From contig JAEYYS010000250.1 in assembly GCA_023428335.1 (NCBI GenBank), positions 1 through 5,127 on the forward strand: a stretch of DNA of 5,127 bases, read 5' to 3'. A program made the translations under genes and the position numbers. How positions within the stretch are numbered: the stretch's first letter is position 1; every line of letters begins with the position of its first letter. Positions 1 to 5,127 of the stretch are shown piece by piece. Under the pieces are notes generated by a model. The model had not been told where the DNA came from. It searched no databases and worked only from the letters and a program-made list of their open reading frames with translations. The DNA is from Verrucomicrobiota bacterium (GTDB lineage Bacteria; Verrucomicrobiota; Verrucomicrobiia; Verrucomicrobiales; Verrucomicrobiaceae).

Positions 1-90
1 GAGGAACGCGCCGCCGAAGCACCAGCCCCCGCCCCACGTCGCCCGGCCGCCAAGAAGGCCGCGCGCGGCAAACGCCGGGCCCTGGCCTGA
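1..90 (+). CDS. 3' end of an unidentified gene with a basic Ala/Lys/Arg/Pro-rich tail (partial)
   Basis: The first 29 codons in frame 1 are open from the window edge and end at TGA (88-90). They encode an acidic start (EERAAEAPAP) followed by a basic tail with the elements RRPAAKKAARGKRR and a final ALA. Tails of this composition, disordered and positively charged, are common at the ends of bacterial nucleic-acid-binding proteins such as DEAD-box RNA helicases, ribosome-associated factors and H1-like DNA-binding proteins. No catalytic domain is inside the window, so the product cannot be named. The frame is chosen on composition and the stop; another plus frame is also open here, so the call is moderate. 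The gene would converge on the FG-GAP gene, with 157 bp between the two stop codons. Confidence 0.5.
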   Translation, partial: EERAAEAPAPAPRRPAAKKAARGKRRALA

Positions 91-122
91 GCCAAAGAAC
101 ACGTCTCAGGTGATGCCAAACC

Positions 123-142
123 CGGCCAACGCACGTTGGCCG
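123..142. terminator. Perfect 9-bp inverted repeat, candidate terminator of the gene ending at 90
   Basis: CGGCCAACG at 123-131 is followed by CA and then its exact reverse complement CGTTGGCCG at 134-142. It lies 32 bp after the stop of the left-edge gene, between two convergent genes, where a terminator is expected. No T-tract follows on either strand, so a canonical intrinsic terminator is not shown; it could be a transcript-end stabilising hairpin or a palindromic repeat element. Confidence 0.35.
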
Positions 143-215
143 CAACCGGAGCGCGCGTGTGCCGCAGGCCACTCGCTTCTCGGGGCCTCCGCGACGATTC
201 CCTCAAACCCCCAAG

Positions 216-239
216 CGCGGCCAACGCACGCGGGCCGCG
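216..239. terminator. GC-rich hairpin just past the FG-GAP gene stop
   Basis: CGCGGCC at 216-222 pairs with GGCCGCG at 233-239 (7 bp), with a further CG/CG pair possible inside the 10-nt loop (225-226 with 229-230). On the minus strand it starts 9 bases after the stop codon of the FG-GAP gene (248-250), the right place for a 3'-end structure. No U-tract follows in that direction, so factor-independent termination is not demonstrated. Confidence 0.3.
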
Positions 240-247
240 ACGCGGGG

Positions 248-2260
248 TCACTTCGCCTTGGGATTGCGCATGTAGTAAAGATGGCCGTCCTCGGCGCCAC
301 CGACGAAGTCAGGCAGGCCGTCGCCGTTGAAGTCCACCGTCGTCGGGCTGACGTCGTGGCCCTCAATATTGACCGCGGCAAGCAGGCCCAGGTCGGAGAA
401 GAACCACTTGCCGTCGGCCGAGCCGGTCTGGCGCAGGAAATTGGCGTTGGCGGAATTGAGCAGGATGTCGAGTTGGCCGTCGCCATCCCAATCCATGATG
501 CAGAGCTTGCGACGGCCGCTCTTGCCGGCGATGCCAGCATTCAGACGCAGGGGGTCGCCGGGCGTCATGGCCACCGGATTGCGCACCGCCAGGTTGCCGA
601 GGGTTTTGGCATCGGCCTTGGGCGCCTGCGGATCCGCGCAGAGCACCCGCCGGGGATGCTTCAAAATGAGCCTCCCCTCCTGCTTGGCGCGCTCAAAGAA
701 GGCCAGGTAACCCTCCTGATCGAGCATGACCAGATCGGTCAGGCCGTCGCGGTTCCAGTCGACCGCCACCGGCGTCGTCCGCCACTGGGTGAGCAGGGCC
801 TTGCCCTCCGGCACCATCCAGCCGTAGGCAAGCCGCGGCTGCGGGCCCTGCCATTCGACCTCGACCGGCTGCGCCGCCGCGAGCTTGGGTGCCTTGCGCG
901 AACCGACGTTCTTGTACCAGACGACCTTGCCGAGGATGGAATTGAGGACGAGATCCGGCAGGCCATCGCCATCCCAGTCGGCCACGGTCTGGGTGGTATA
1001 CCCCCACTTCGCCTCGCACGGCCCCTGGATCGAGCCGTTCGGACCCGCCATGGGCCGGATCACCTTGCCCTCCGCTTCAAGATACTTCGGCGCCGCCCAC
1101 TTGGGCTGCTCAACGCCGGGGCCGCTCAGGTTCTCAATGAAAGCCACGTAACCCGCGGTGTTGCCGCAGACGATGTCGGTGTCGCCATCGCCGTCCCAGT
1201 CAAAACCGACCGGCGTGGCCAGGGCACCAAACTTCACCAGATGCGCCTCCTGCTGGAAATAGCGTGGATCGCGGAACACCGGCACACCGTTGTCAGGCTT
1301 GCCGGTGTTTTCGATGAAGGCGACCCGGCCGTCCTCGTCGCCGACAATGAGGTCGATGTCGCCATCCTTGTCCCAGTCGATCGCCGTCGGCGTGATCATC
1401 TCCAGATCCATGACCAGGAATTGCCCGGCCTCGTTCTTGACCCGCTTCATGAGGGCGTACTTCGGCTTCTGGCGCGTGCCGATGTTCTCAAAGTAGGTGA
1501 AGCCGTCGAGGAACTCGCCACAGAGCAGGTCGAGATCGCCGTCGCCATCAAAGTCGGCGAAGTTCGGGCAGGGCCAGCCGAAGGTCTCCACCGGGCGATC
1601 GCCGCCCGCCAGGATCTTTTCCGGCTTGGCGTAGGCGGGCTTGGCATTGCTGCCGGTGTTGCGCAGCACGTAGACGTAGCCGCGCAGGGGACCATGCATC
1701 CAGCGGCCATTGGCGTCGTAGGCGTTGTCCCAGCCGTACTCGGTCCAGTCGCCAACCCCGACCACCAAATCCTGCACGCCGTCGCCGTCATAGTCGACCT
1801 GATGCCACATGTTGGCGCGCACCTTGTTGGGGTGGATGTTGGTCTTCAGACCGAGCTTGACCTCCTGATCGATGCCGGTCTTGAGGAAATCGGGATGGAT
1901 GGCGTTCGGGGTCAGCACGACCGGTTTGCCGTCGACGTAGCTGACGCGGACGTTCTGGGCGCCCTTGCTGATGCGGACCCCGGGTTTGAACACCGGCAGC
2001 GGGTTTTTCGCGGTGTCGCCGCCGGCATTCTCAAAAAAGTAGATGCCATTGTAGGGCTTGTCCGGGCAGTTGACGACCAGGTCGAGGTCGCCATCGCCAT
2101 CGAAATCCATCGGCAGCGGCCAGGCCCAGAGGCCGACGCCGAGGTCGACGGTGAGTCCTGGATGATTGTATTTCAACGGCTCCAGAGTGGCTTCGGAGGC
2201 CGCGGCGGAGACACCGAGACAGGCAAGGAGGGGGAAAAGACAGGTCCGGAGCAGGTTCAT
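248..2260 (-). CDS. Exported FG-GAP/VCBS repeat protein with nine calcium-loop motifs
   Basis: The product is a 670-residue secreted or periplasmic protein of the FG-GAP/VCBS class, probably folding as a beta-propeller-like array; its ligand is unknown. The N-terminus (MNLLRTCLFPLLACLGVSAA) is a signal peptide with likely cleavage near A21/S22. Nine DxDxDGxxD-type calcium loops start at residues 52, 156, 236, 295, 354, 428, 501, 590 and 643. Loop 1 is DFDGDGDLD; loop 7 is degenerate (DWNRDGLTD). Most repeats end in an F/Y-x-E/x-N-x-G strand, e.g. YFFENAGG, TYFENIGT, VWYKNVGS. There is no C-terminal anchor, sorting signal or enzymatic domain; the chain stops 15 residues after the last loop. 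The ATG at 2258-2260 is chosen because it directly begins the signal peptide. An ATG at 2282-2284, preceded by a weak AGGGTG, would add 8 residues. The frame is open further upstream, but those residues look like non-coding translation. The gene is divergent from the desaturase and convergent with the left-edge gene. A lipoprotein reading (LLAC, C14) is possible but the hydrophobic core before it is short. Confidence 0.92.
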   Translation of the reverse strand: MNLLRTCLFPLLACLGVSAAASEATLEPLKYNHPGLTVDLGVGLWAWPLPMDFDGDGDLDLVVNCPDKPYNGIYFFENAGGDTAKNPLPVFKPGVRISKGAQNVRVSYVDGKPVVLTPNAIHPDFLKTGIDQEVKLGLKTNIHPNKVRANMWHQVDYDGDGVQDLVVGVGDWTEYGWDNAYDANGRWMHGPLRGYVYVLRNTGSNAKPAYAKPEKILAGGDRPVETFGWPCPNFADFDGDGDLDLLCGEFLDGFTYFENIGTRQKPKYALMKRVKNEAGQFLVMDLEMITPTAIDWDKDGDIDLIVGDEDGRVAFIENTGKPDNGVPVFRDPRYFQQEAHLVKFGALATPVGFDWDGDGDTDIVCGNTAGYVAFIENLSGPGVEQPKWAAPKYLEAEGKVIRPMAGPNGSIQGPCEAKWGYTTQTVADWDGDGLPDLVLNSILGKVVWYKNVGSRKAPKLAAAQPVEVEWQGPQPRLAYGWMVPEGKALLTQWRTTPVAVDWNRDGLTDLVMLDQEGYLAFFERAKQEGRLILKHPRRVLCADPQAPKADAKTLGNLAVRNPVAMTPGDPLRLNAGIAGKSGRRKLCIMDWDGDGQLDILLNSANANFLRQTGSADGKWFFSDLGLLAAVNIEGHDVSPTTVDFNGDGLPDFVGGAEDGHLYYMRNPKAK

Positions 2261-2486
2261 GGCGGTGGTTGGAACGCCCAGCATGGCGCACCCTGGCCGG
2301 GGTGCAAATCCATGGCGCTGCCGATTCTTGGCAGGGGGTTGACGATGCTTGACTTGGCCCGAGACGGGCCCAGTGGGAAACTGTGCCAATCTTGTGTCAT
2401 TTGCAGGCAGCAGTTGATTTTTTTCGATTTTGCAGTCTTGTGGCCGGCCTTCCTGCTCCCACAGACCCTCAGTTGACCGCTTCTTT
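2261..2486. promoter_or_regulatory. Divergent intergenic region, probable promoters of the FG-GAP and desaturase genes
   Basis: These 226 bp separate two divergent start codons, so both promoters should lie here. The stretch from about 2380 to 2440 is clearly less GC-rich than its surroundings and holds a run of seven T (2418-2424). TTGAC-like hexamers occur on the plus strand at 2339 (TTGACG), 2349 (TTGACT) and 2414 (TTGATT), but none has a convincing -10 box at 16-18 bp. A 15-bp inverted repeat GGCCCG-AGA-CGGGCC lies at 2356-2370 and is a possible operator. I assign the region, not a precise promoter. Confidence 0.4.
2356..2370. repeat. Perfect 6-bp inverted repeat in the divergent promoter region
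   Basis: GGCCCG (2356-2361), spacer AGA, CGGGCC (2365-2370). It lies about midway between the two divergent starts, where a shared operator would sit. In GC-rich DNA a 6-bp palindrome with a 3-bp spacer can arise by chance, so a regulatory role is only a possibility. Confidence 0.3.
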
Positions 2487-3320
2487 GTGACCCGTACCGC
2501 CTACAAACCGACCCCCGGTGCCATTCTCTTTTTCGGCATTCACGTTCTCGCGATCCTCGCCTTTTTCGTCAAACCCGACCCGCTGTCGTTGGTGCTTTGC
2601 GCCGCGCTGTTTCTGGTGAGAAAATTCGGCATCACCGGTGGTTACCACCGGTACTTCTCGCATCGCTCGTTCAAAACCTCGCGCTGGTTCCAGTTCGTGC
2701 TCGCCTGGCTGGGCGGCATGGCGGCCCAGAAGGGCGCGCTCTGGTGGGCGGCCCATCATCGCCACCATCACCAGCACTCCGACCAGCCGGACGACATCCA
2801 CTCGGTCAAGCAGCAGGGCTTCTACTGGGCCCATGTCGGCTGGATCCTGGCACCGGACTACGAGGACTACGACGCCAAGCGCGTCAAGGACCTGACCAAG
2901 TACCCCGAGCTGGTCTGGATCAACAAGTACCACTTCGTGCCGCCGATGGTGCTCGCCATCGCCTGCTACCTGATCGCCGGCCTGCCGGGCTTCCTGTGGG
3001 GCTTCTGCCTCAGCACGGTCATCCTCTATCACACGACCTTCGCCATCAACTCCTTCTGCCACCTGCTCGGCAACCGTCGCTACGAGACCGGTGAATCGAG
3101 CCGCAACTCCTTCATCCTCGCCATCCTCACCCTTGGCGAGGGCTGGCACAACAACCACCACTACTACCCGCACTGCGCACGTCAGGGCTTCTTCTGGTGG
3201 GAGATCGACCCCACCTACTACGTGCTGCGTCTGCTGAAAATGGTCGGCATCGTCCACACCATCAAGGAGCCCACGAAAAAGGTGCTCGACGGCAAGGAAG
3301 CCACCGCCGCGCTCGGCTGA
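2487..3320 (+). CDS. Membrane acyl-CoA (delta-9 type) fatty acid desaturase
   Basis: A 277-residue integral membrane di-iron desaturase that would introduce a cis double bond into a saturated acyl chain, using O2 and electrons from a separate donor; no fused cytochrome b5 or ferredoxin domain is present. All three histidine boxes are intact: HRYFSH (H54-H59), HRHHH (H91-H95, followed by SDQPDDIHS) and GEGWHNNHH (H221, H224, H225). N188 and H192 in NSFCHLLG match the extra metal-ligand region seen in stearoyl-CoA desaturases, and W114-H116 matches the conserved WxH before it. Hydrophobic segments lie near residues 11-28, 33-50, 68-85 and 150-190. The C-terminal part (RQGFFWWEIDPTYYVLRLL) is typical of the short bacterial members. 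Start: GTG at 2487-2489 gives TRTAYKPTPGAILFF, the usual family beginning; a TTG at 2430 would add 19 Cys/Arg/Pro/Ser-rich residues unlike the family. No clear Shine-Dalgarno sequence precedes the GTG. Regiospecificity is inferred from family resemblance. It probably adjusts membrane fluidity; no regulator is adjacent. Confidence 0.95.
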   Translation: MTRTAYKPTPGAILFFGIHVLAILAFFVKPDPLSLVLCAALFLVRKFGITGGYHRYFSHRSFKTSRWFQFVLAWLGGMAAQKGALWWAAHHRHHHQHSDQPDDIHSVKQQGFYWAHVGWILAPDYEDYDAKRVKDLTKYPELVWINKYHFVPPMVLAIACYLIAGLPGFLWGFCLSTVILYHTTFAINSFCHLLGNRRYETGESSRNSFILAILTLGEGWHNNHHYYPHCARQGFFWWEIDPTYYVLRLLKMVGIVHTIKEPTKKVLDGKEATAALG

Positions 3321-3340
3321 GCGCGGTTCAGCGCCGCGGC
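3306..3340. terminator. Hairpin containing both convergent stop codons, candidate bidirectional terminator
   Basis: The inner stem pairs GCTGA (3316-3320, ending in the desaturase TGA) with TCAGC (3328-3332, beginning with the YHYH-gene stop read on the minus strand) around a 7-nt loop, GCGCGGT. The outer stem pairs GCCGCG (3306-3311) with CGCGGC (3335-3340), with a small 4/2 internal loop between. This totals 11 pairs with high GC. No T-tract follows on either side, so intrinsic termination is uncertain, but the structure sits exactly where two convergent transcripts must end. Confidence 0.4.
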
Positions 3341-4320
3341 CCGCGCAACGCCACCGGCGTGCCGCGGAAGCCGCGTGGAATCACCGGCCATTCGGCGGTG
3401 AGGAAGTAGGCGTAGGTGCCCTTCGGGAACTCCGGCGTCACGCAGAACCGACCATTGCACTCATCGAGGTCGCCGCTGCCCGGCACAAAGACGTAATCCT
3501 GAATGAAGGCGCCGTCGTGCTGCCCGCCCGGCCCTTTCGGCGGCGACGGCCGATCGCCAGGCTTCAGTTCATAGCTCGAGCGCAGCGTTTTCATCCCGGA
3601 AGCCGGATCCTGCGGATCCTTGCAGCCGCGCAGGGCATAGATGGGAAAACCGTCGGCCGCCCAGCCCACCAGCGGCGAATGCTGATCCGGCGCCAACCCA
3701 AGCTGGTCGAGCAGCAGGGTCGGCAGGCCGTGATAATGGTACACCCCGCCTGGTTGGACATGGGCGTGACTGGCGTCCAGCCCGAGCGGCACGGCGCCAC
3801 CAAGCGCCTCATAATTCCAGTCGCGCGAGCGGTCGCCACGCCAGAACTCGGCCGTGCCGGGATCGAACAGCACGCCGTTCAAGGCGATGCCAAAGGGCAG
3901 GTTCGGCGGGCCGCGCTCACCCTCGGCGGCGGGCCGGTGCAGCCAGGTGATCTGCGCCGCCGGCCGCGGATTCGCCGGCAGACGAAACTCATAATGCTGC
4001 GCCTCGATCGCATGCGGATTGCCGCGGTTCGGGAACCGACCGACCGCGTGCTCCGGCAGGGCGTTGGCGCGCACTTCCAGATCCACACCCCGGCGATCCA
4101 TGCGGACTTCGTTGCGGCCCGGCGGCTTCTGCGTCGCCGGCACCAACTCGAGCGGTTGGGCCTCGGTCGCACGATGCTGACGCATCGGAGGGCCGCCGCG
4201 CCCGCCCGGTCCTCCCGGGGGCGGGCCTCCAGGCCCCCGCGGCGGCGGGCCTCCGGGAAACTGGGCGTTGACCACGAGGGCGATGAGACAGACCACCAGA
4301 GCGTAAGTGCGCGCGTTCAT
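3328..4320 (-). CDS. Secreted YHYH-domain protein with Pro/Gly-rich N-terminal linker
   Basis: A 330-residue exported protein of the YHYH family, whose biochemical role is not established. The signal peptide (MNARTYALVVCLIALVVNA) has likely cleavage at A19/Q20. Residues 21-45 are a Pro/Gly-rich low-complexity linker with a tandem 8-residue repeat. The domain follows from about residue 100. Its hallmarks appear in order: NLPFGIALNGVLFDP (140-154), HAHVQPGGVYHYHG (185-198), SPLVGWAADGFPIYA (215-229), SSYELKPGDR (248-257), DGAFIQDYVFVPGSGDLDECNGR (269-291, quoted in part here as a motif region), TPEFPKGTYAYFLT (295-308) and PVIPRGFRG (312-320). H185, H187, H195 and H197 form a dense cluster that could bind metal; C288 and C293 could form a disulfide. 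The ATG at 4318-4320 is chosen because it begins the signal peptide; longer in-frame readings give non-protein-like Arg/Cys sequence. No Shine-Dalgarno sequence is visible. It lies 67 bp downstream of the SGNH gene in the same direction. Confidence 0.9.
   Translation of the reverse strand: MNARTYALVVCLIALVVNAQFPGGPPPRGPGGPPPGGPGGRGGPPMRQHRATEAQPLELVPATQKPPGRNEVRMDRRGVDLEVRANALPEHAVGRFPNRGNPHAIEAQHYEFRLPANPRPAAQITWLHRPAAEGERGPPNLPFGIALNGVLFDPGTAEFWRGDRSRDWNYEALGGAVPLGLDASHAHVQPGGVYHYHGLPTLLLDQLGLAPDQHSPLVGWAADGFPIYALRGCKDPQDPASGMKTLRSSYELKPGDRPSPPKGPGGQHDGAFIQDYVFVPGSGDLDECNGRFCVTPEFPKGTYAYFLTAEWPVIPRGFRGTPVALRGPRR
4207..4254 (-). repeat. Tandem 24-bp repeat encoding GGPPPxGP twice
   Basis: Two adjacent 24-bp units (4231-4254 and 4207-4230) agree at 19 of 24 positions and encode GGPPPRGP followed by GGPPPGGP, residues 23-38 of the YHYH protein. 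The period is a whole number of codons, so copy-number change would keep the frame. It forms the flexible linker between signal peptide and domain. Confidence 0.7.
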
Positions 4321-4323
4321 GTC

Positions 4324-4340
4324 CACAGTCTGTGACAGAC
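4324..4340. promoter_or_regulatory. Two overlapping palindromes just upstream of the YHYH start codon
   Basis: CACAG-T-CTGTG (4324-4334) overlaps GTCTGT-G-ACAGAC (4328-4340). On the minus strand the block begins 4 bases before the ATG, where a ribosome binding site would normally be. It may be a repressor operator, or an mRNA hairpin (GUCUG-UCA-CAGAC) that masks the start. No regulator gene is near and function is not shown. Confidence 0.3.
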
Positions 4341-4357
4341 AAGCTTGAGCCAAGATG

Positions 4358-4376
4358 AAGGTCGCCGGCCTTTTTT
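4358..4376 (+). terminator. Short stem plus six T on the plus strand, weak terminator-like element
   Basis: AAGG (4358-4361) pairs with CCTT (4369-4372), with a T-G wobble inside and a 5-nt loop, and runs into TTTTTT (4371-4376). The T-tract is oriented for a plus-strand transcript, yet both flanking genes are on the minus strand. It would act only on antisense transcription entering from the YHYH gene side. The stem is short, so chance is a fair alternative. Confidence 0.2.
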
Positions 4377-4387
4377 GAGCTCCGGGA

Positions 4388-5127
4388 TCAAGGCGCGAAG
4401 ATCGGCGCCAGCAGCGGCCGCAGCAGGCGGGCACCGGCTTCCGTGAGGTGATCGCCATCGGCATACAACGCCTCGCCCCCGACGGCGAGCCGCGCCCGGC
4501 CGTCGCTCTCAAACAGCAGGCTCGCCGGATCCAGCAGGCGGGCACCCGCGGCCTCAAGTTCGGCACGCAGGGCCTCCATCACGGCATTGCGCTCGCGATG
4601 CTCCGCCGGCGTGACCGCCAGATCACGCGGATCGCGAACCAGGCCGGGACGCAGGGCATGGTAGGCGAGCGCACGCGGCGGCGCGAAATCCTGCACCGGC
4701 ACATCGAGCACGATCCACACGCGCGTGCCGGCCTCTCGCAACCGGCGCACGGTGTCGGTCAACGCACGGCCAAAGGCTTCCTCCTCACGACCGTGGCACT
4801 TGCTCCAGTAGGCGGCGAACACGGTGTCAGGCACCCGCTCGCGGCGCACAATTTCAATCACCGCCTCCGCCCAAGCACGGCTGGTTGATGCATCCAGCCC
4901 ATGCCGGCTGCGCCGATGAAAACCGAGCGTGGGTGCCGTGGCCGAATGCGCGACCAGCAGGCCCGCCGCCCCAACCCCTTCACACGCGTCCGCCAGCACC
5001 GGCACCAGGCTCTTGGCATGGCTGTCGCCCCACAGCAAAACCCGCGCCGGTGCCTCGGGCAAGGCCGAGCCAAAGCGCGGCGGGCGACCGGCCAGCACCG
5101 CCTCGGCCGCATCCGGCCAGGCGGCGG
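4388..5127 (-). CDS. C-terminal SGNH-hydrolase domain, probably of an OafA-type acyltransferase (5' partial)
   Basis: The reading frame is open to the right edge, so the true start lies outside the window; a GTG at 5096-5098 is available but upstream codons continue as AAWPDAAEAV. The visible 246 residues carry the SGNH signature LLWGDSHA (nucleophile Ser in GDSH) near their start and DGDHLTEAGARLL near the end, where Asp and His of the DxxH pair complete the catalytic triad. AAYWSKCHG in the middle is at the position of the block III region. This arrangement, with about 210 residues from GDSH to a C-terminus right after DxxH, is typical of the SGNH domain fused behind an acyltransferase-3 membrane domain in O-acetyltransferases that modify lipopolysaccharide, exopolysaccharide or peptidoglycan. 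The membrane domain is not visible, so the fusion is inference; a free-standing SGNH esterase remains possible. It is followed after 67 bp by the YHYH gene in the same direction, with no minus-strand terminator visible between them, so co-transcription is possible. Confidence 0.8.
   Translation of the reverse strand, partial: AAWPDAAEAVLAGRPPRFGSALPEAPARVLLWGDSHAKSLVPVLADACEGVGAAGLLVAHSATAPTLGFHRRSRHGLDASTSRAWAEAVIEIVRRERVPDTVFAAYWSKCHGREEEAFGRALTDTVRRLREAGTRVWIVLDVPVQDFAPPRALAYHALRPGLVRDPRDLAVTPAEHRERNAVMEALRAELEAAGARLLDPASLLFESDGRARLAVGGEALYADGDHLTEAGARLLRPLLAPIFAP

Larger units (their letters stand above)
123..244. repeat. Pair of imperfect ~27-bp direct repeats, each able to form a hairpin
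   Basis: The 13-mer CGGCCAACGCACG occurs at 123-135 and again at 218-230, 95 bp apart. Extended without gaps to 27 bp (123-149 against 218-244), 22 positions agree. Both copies are inverted repeats: the left is perfect over 9 bp, the right keeps its 7-bp outer stem. Shared sequence plus shared foldability suggests a duplicated or REP-like element rather than two unrelated terminators, but two copies in one window cannot settle this. Confidence 0.5.

Noticed and set aside
467..2107. Regular DNA repeat array resembling a CRISPR or minisatellite
   Set aside because: The recurring TCGCCATCGCCATC-like units are degenerate, unevenly spaced and fall exactly on the calcium-loop codons of the FG-GAP protein.
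2400..2435. Small RNA or riboswitch in the low-GC patch
   Set aside because: There is no strong stem next to the seven-T run and no recognisable riboswitch core; the patch is better explained as promoter DNA.
110..2476. A 788-codon open frame on the plus strand covering the whole FG-GAP gene
   Set aside because: It is the antisense of a GC-rich gene. Its repeated AVAVPV/VAIPV-like segments are exactly the complement of the GDGD calcium loops, and the minus-strand product has a signal peptide and a known repeat family.
2430..2486. TTG start adding 19 residues to the desaturase
   Set aside because: The added residues are Cys/Arg/Pro/Ser-rich and unlike the family N-terminus, and part of the low-GC promoter-like patch would become coding.
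2469..3257. A 262-codon minus-strand frame opposite the desaturase
   Set aside because: Its product is Val/Glu/Gly-rich without any recognisable domain, and it lies opposite a gene with three intact histidine boxes.
3517..4335. A 272-codon plus-strand frame opposite the YHYH gene
   Set aside because: Arg-rich antisense product with no domain; the minus strand carries the conserved YHYH family motifs.
4321..4566. N-terminal extension of the YHYH protein by 82 residues
   Set aside because: It would overlap the SGNH gene, is Arg/Cys-rich, and would bury a clear signal peptide inside the protein.

Overview
The window comes from a GC-rich bacterial chromosome and carries five protein-coding genes, two of them cut by the window edges. 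There is no RNA gene, CRISPR array, insertion sequence or phage gene that I can support. The mix of a secreted multi-repeat FG-GAP/VCBS protein, a secreted YHYH-domain protein, a front-end-type acyl-CoA desaturase and an SGNH esterase domain, with high GC and starts lacking clear Shine-Dalgarno sequences, fits a Verrucomicrobiota (Opitutaceae-like) or Planctomycetota-like bacterium. This assignment is inference from gene style only.

Layout. Bases 1-90 hold the Lys/Ala/Arg/Pro-rich end of a plus-strand gene. Bases 91-247 are a non-coding strip between two convergent genes and contain two related GC-rich hairpins built on a 13-bp direct repeat. Bases 248-2260 (minus) encode a 670-residue exported FG-GAP/VCBS protein with nine calcium-loop motifs. 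Bases 2261-2486 are a divergent intergenic region with a low-GC patch and a small inverted repeat, probably holding both promoters. Bases 2487-3320 (plus) encode a membrane fatty acid desaturase with all three histidine boxes. Only 7 bp separate it from the convergent gene at 3328-4320 (minus), a secreted YHYH-domain protein with a Pro/Gly-rich N-terminal linker; both stop codons lie in one hairpin. Bases 4321-4387 are a 67-bp gap with overlapping palindromes. Bases 4388-5127 (minus) hold the C-terminal SGNH-hydrolase part of a larger protein, probably an OafA-type acyltransferase, running off the right edge.

How they work together. Nothing in the window forms an obvious pathway. Two proteins are predicted to be exported (FG-GAP and YHYH), one is an inner-membrane lipid-modifying enzyme, and one probably acetylates an envelope glycan. 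The common theme is the cell envelope and extracytoplasmic space. The SGNH and YHYH genes run in the same direction and could share a transcript; the other genes are divergent or convergent. I found no convincing previously undescribed system. The most useful points are the uncharacterised YHYH protein, the hairpin made from two stop codons, the repeated hairpins at 123-245, and the absence of clear ribosome binding sites.
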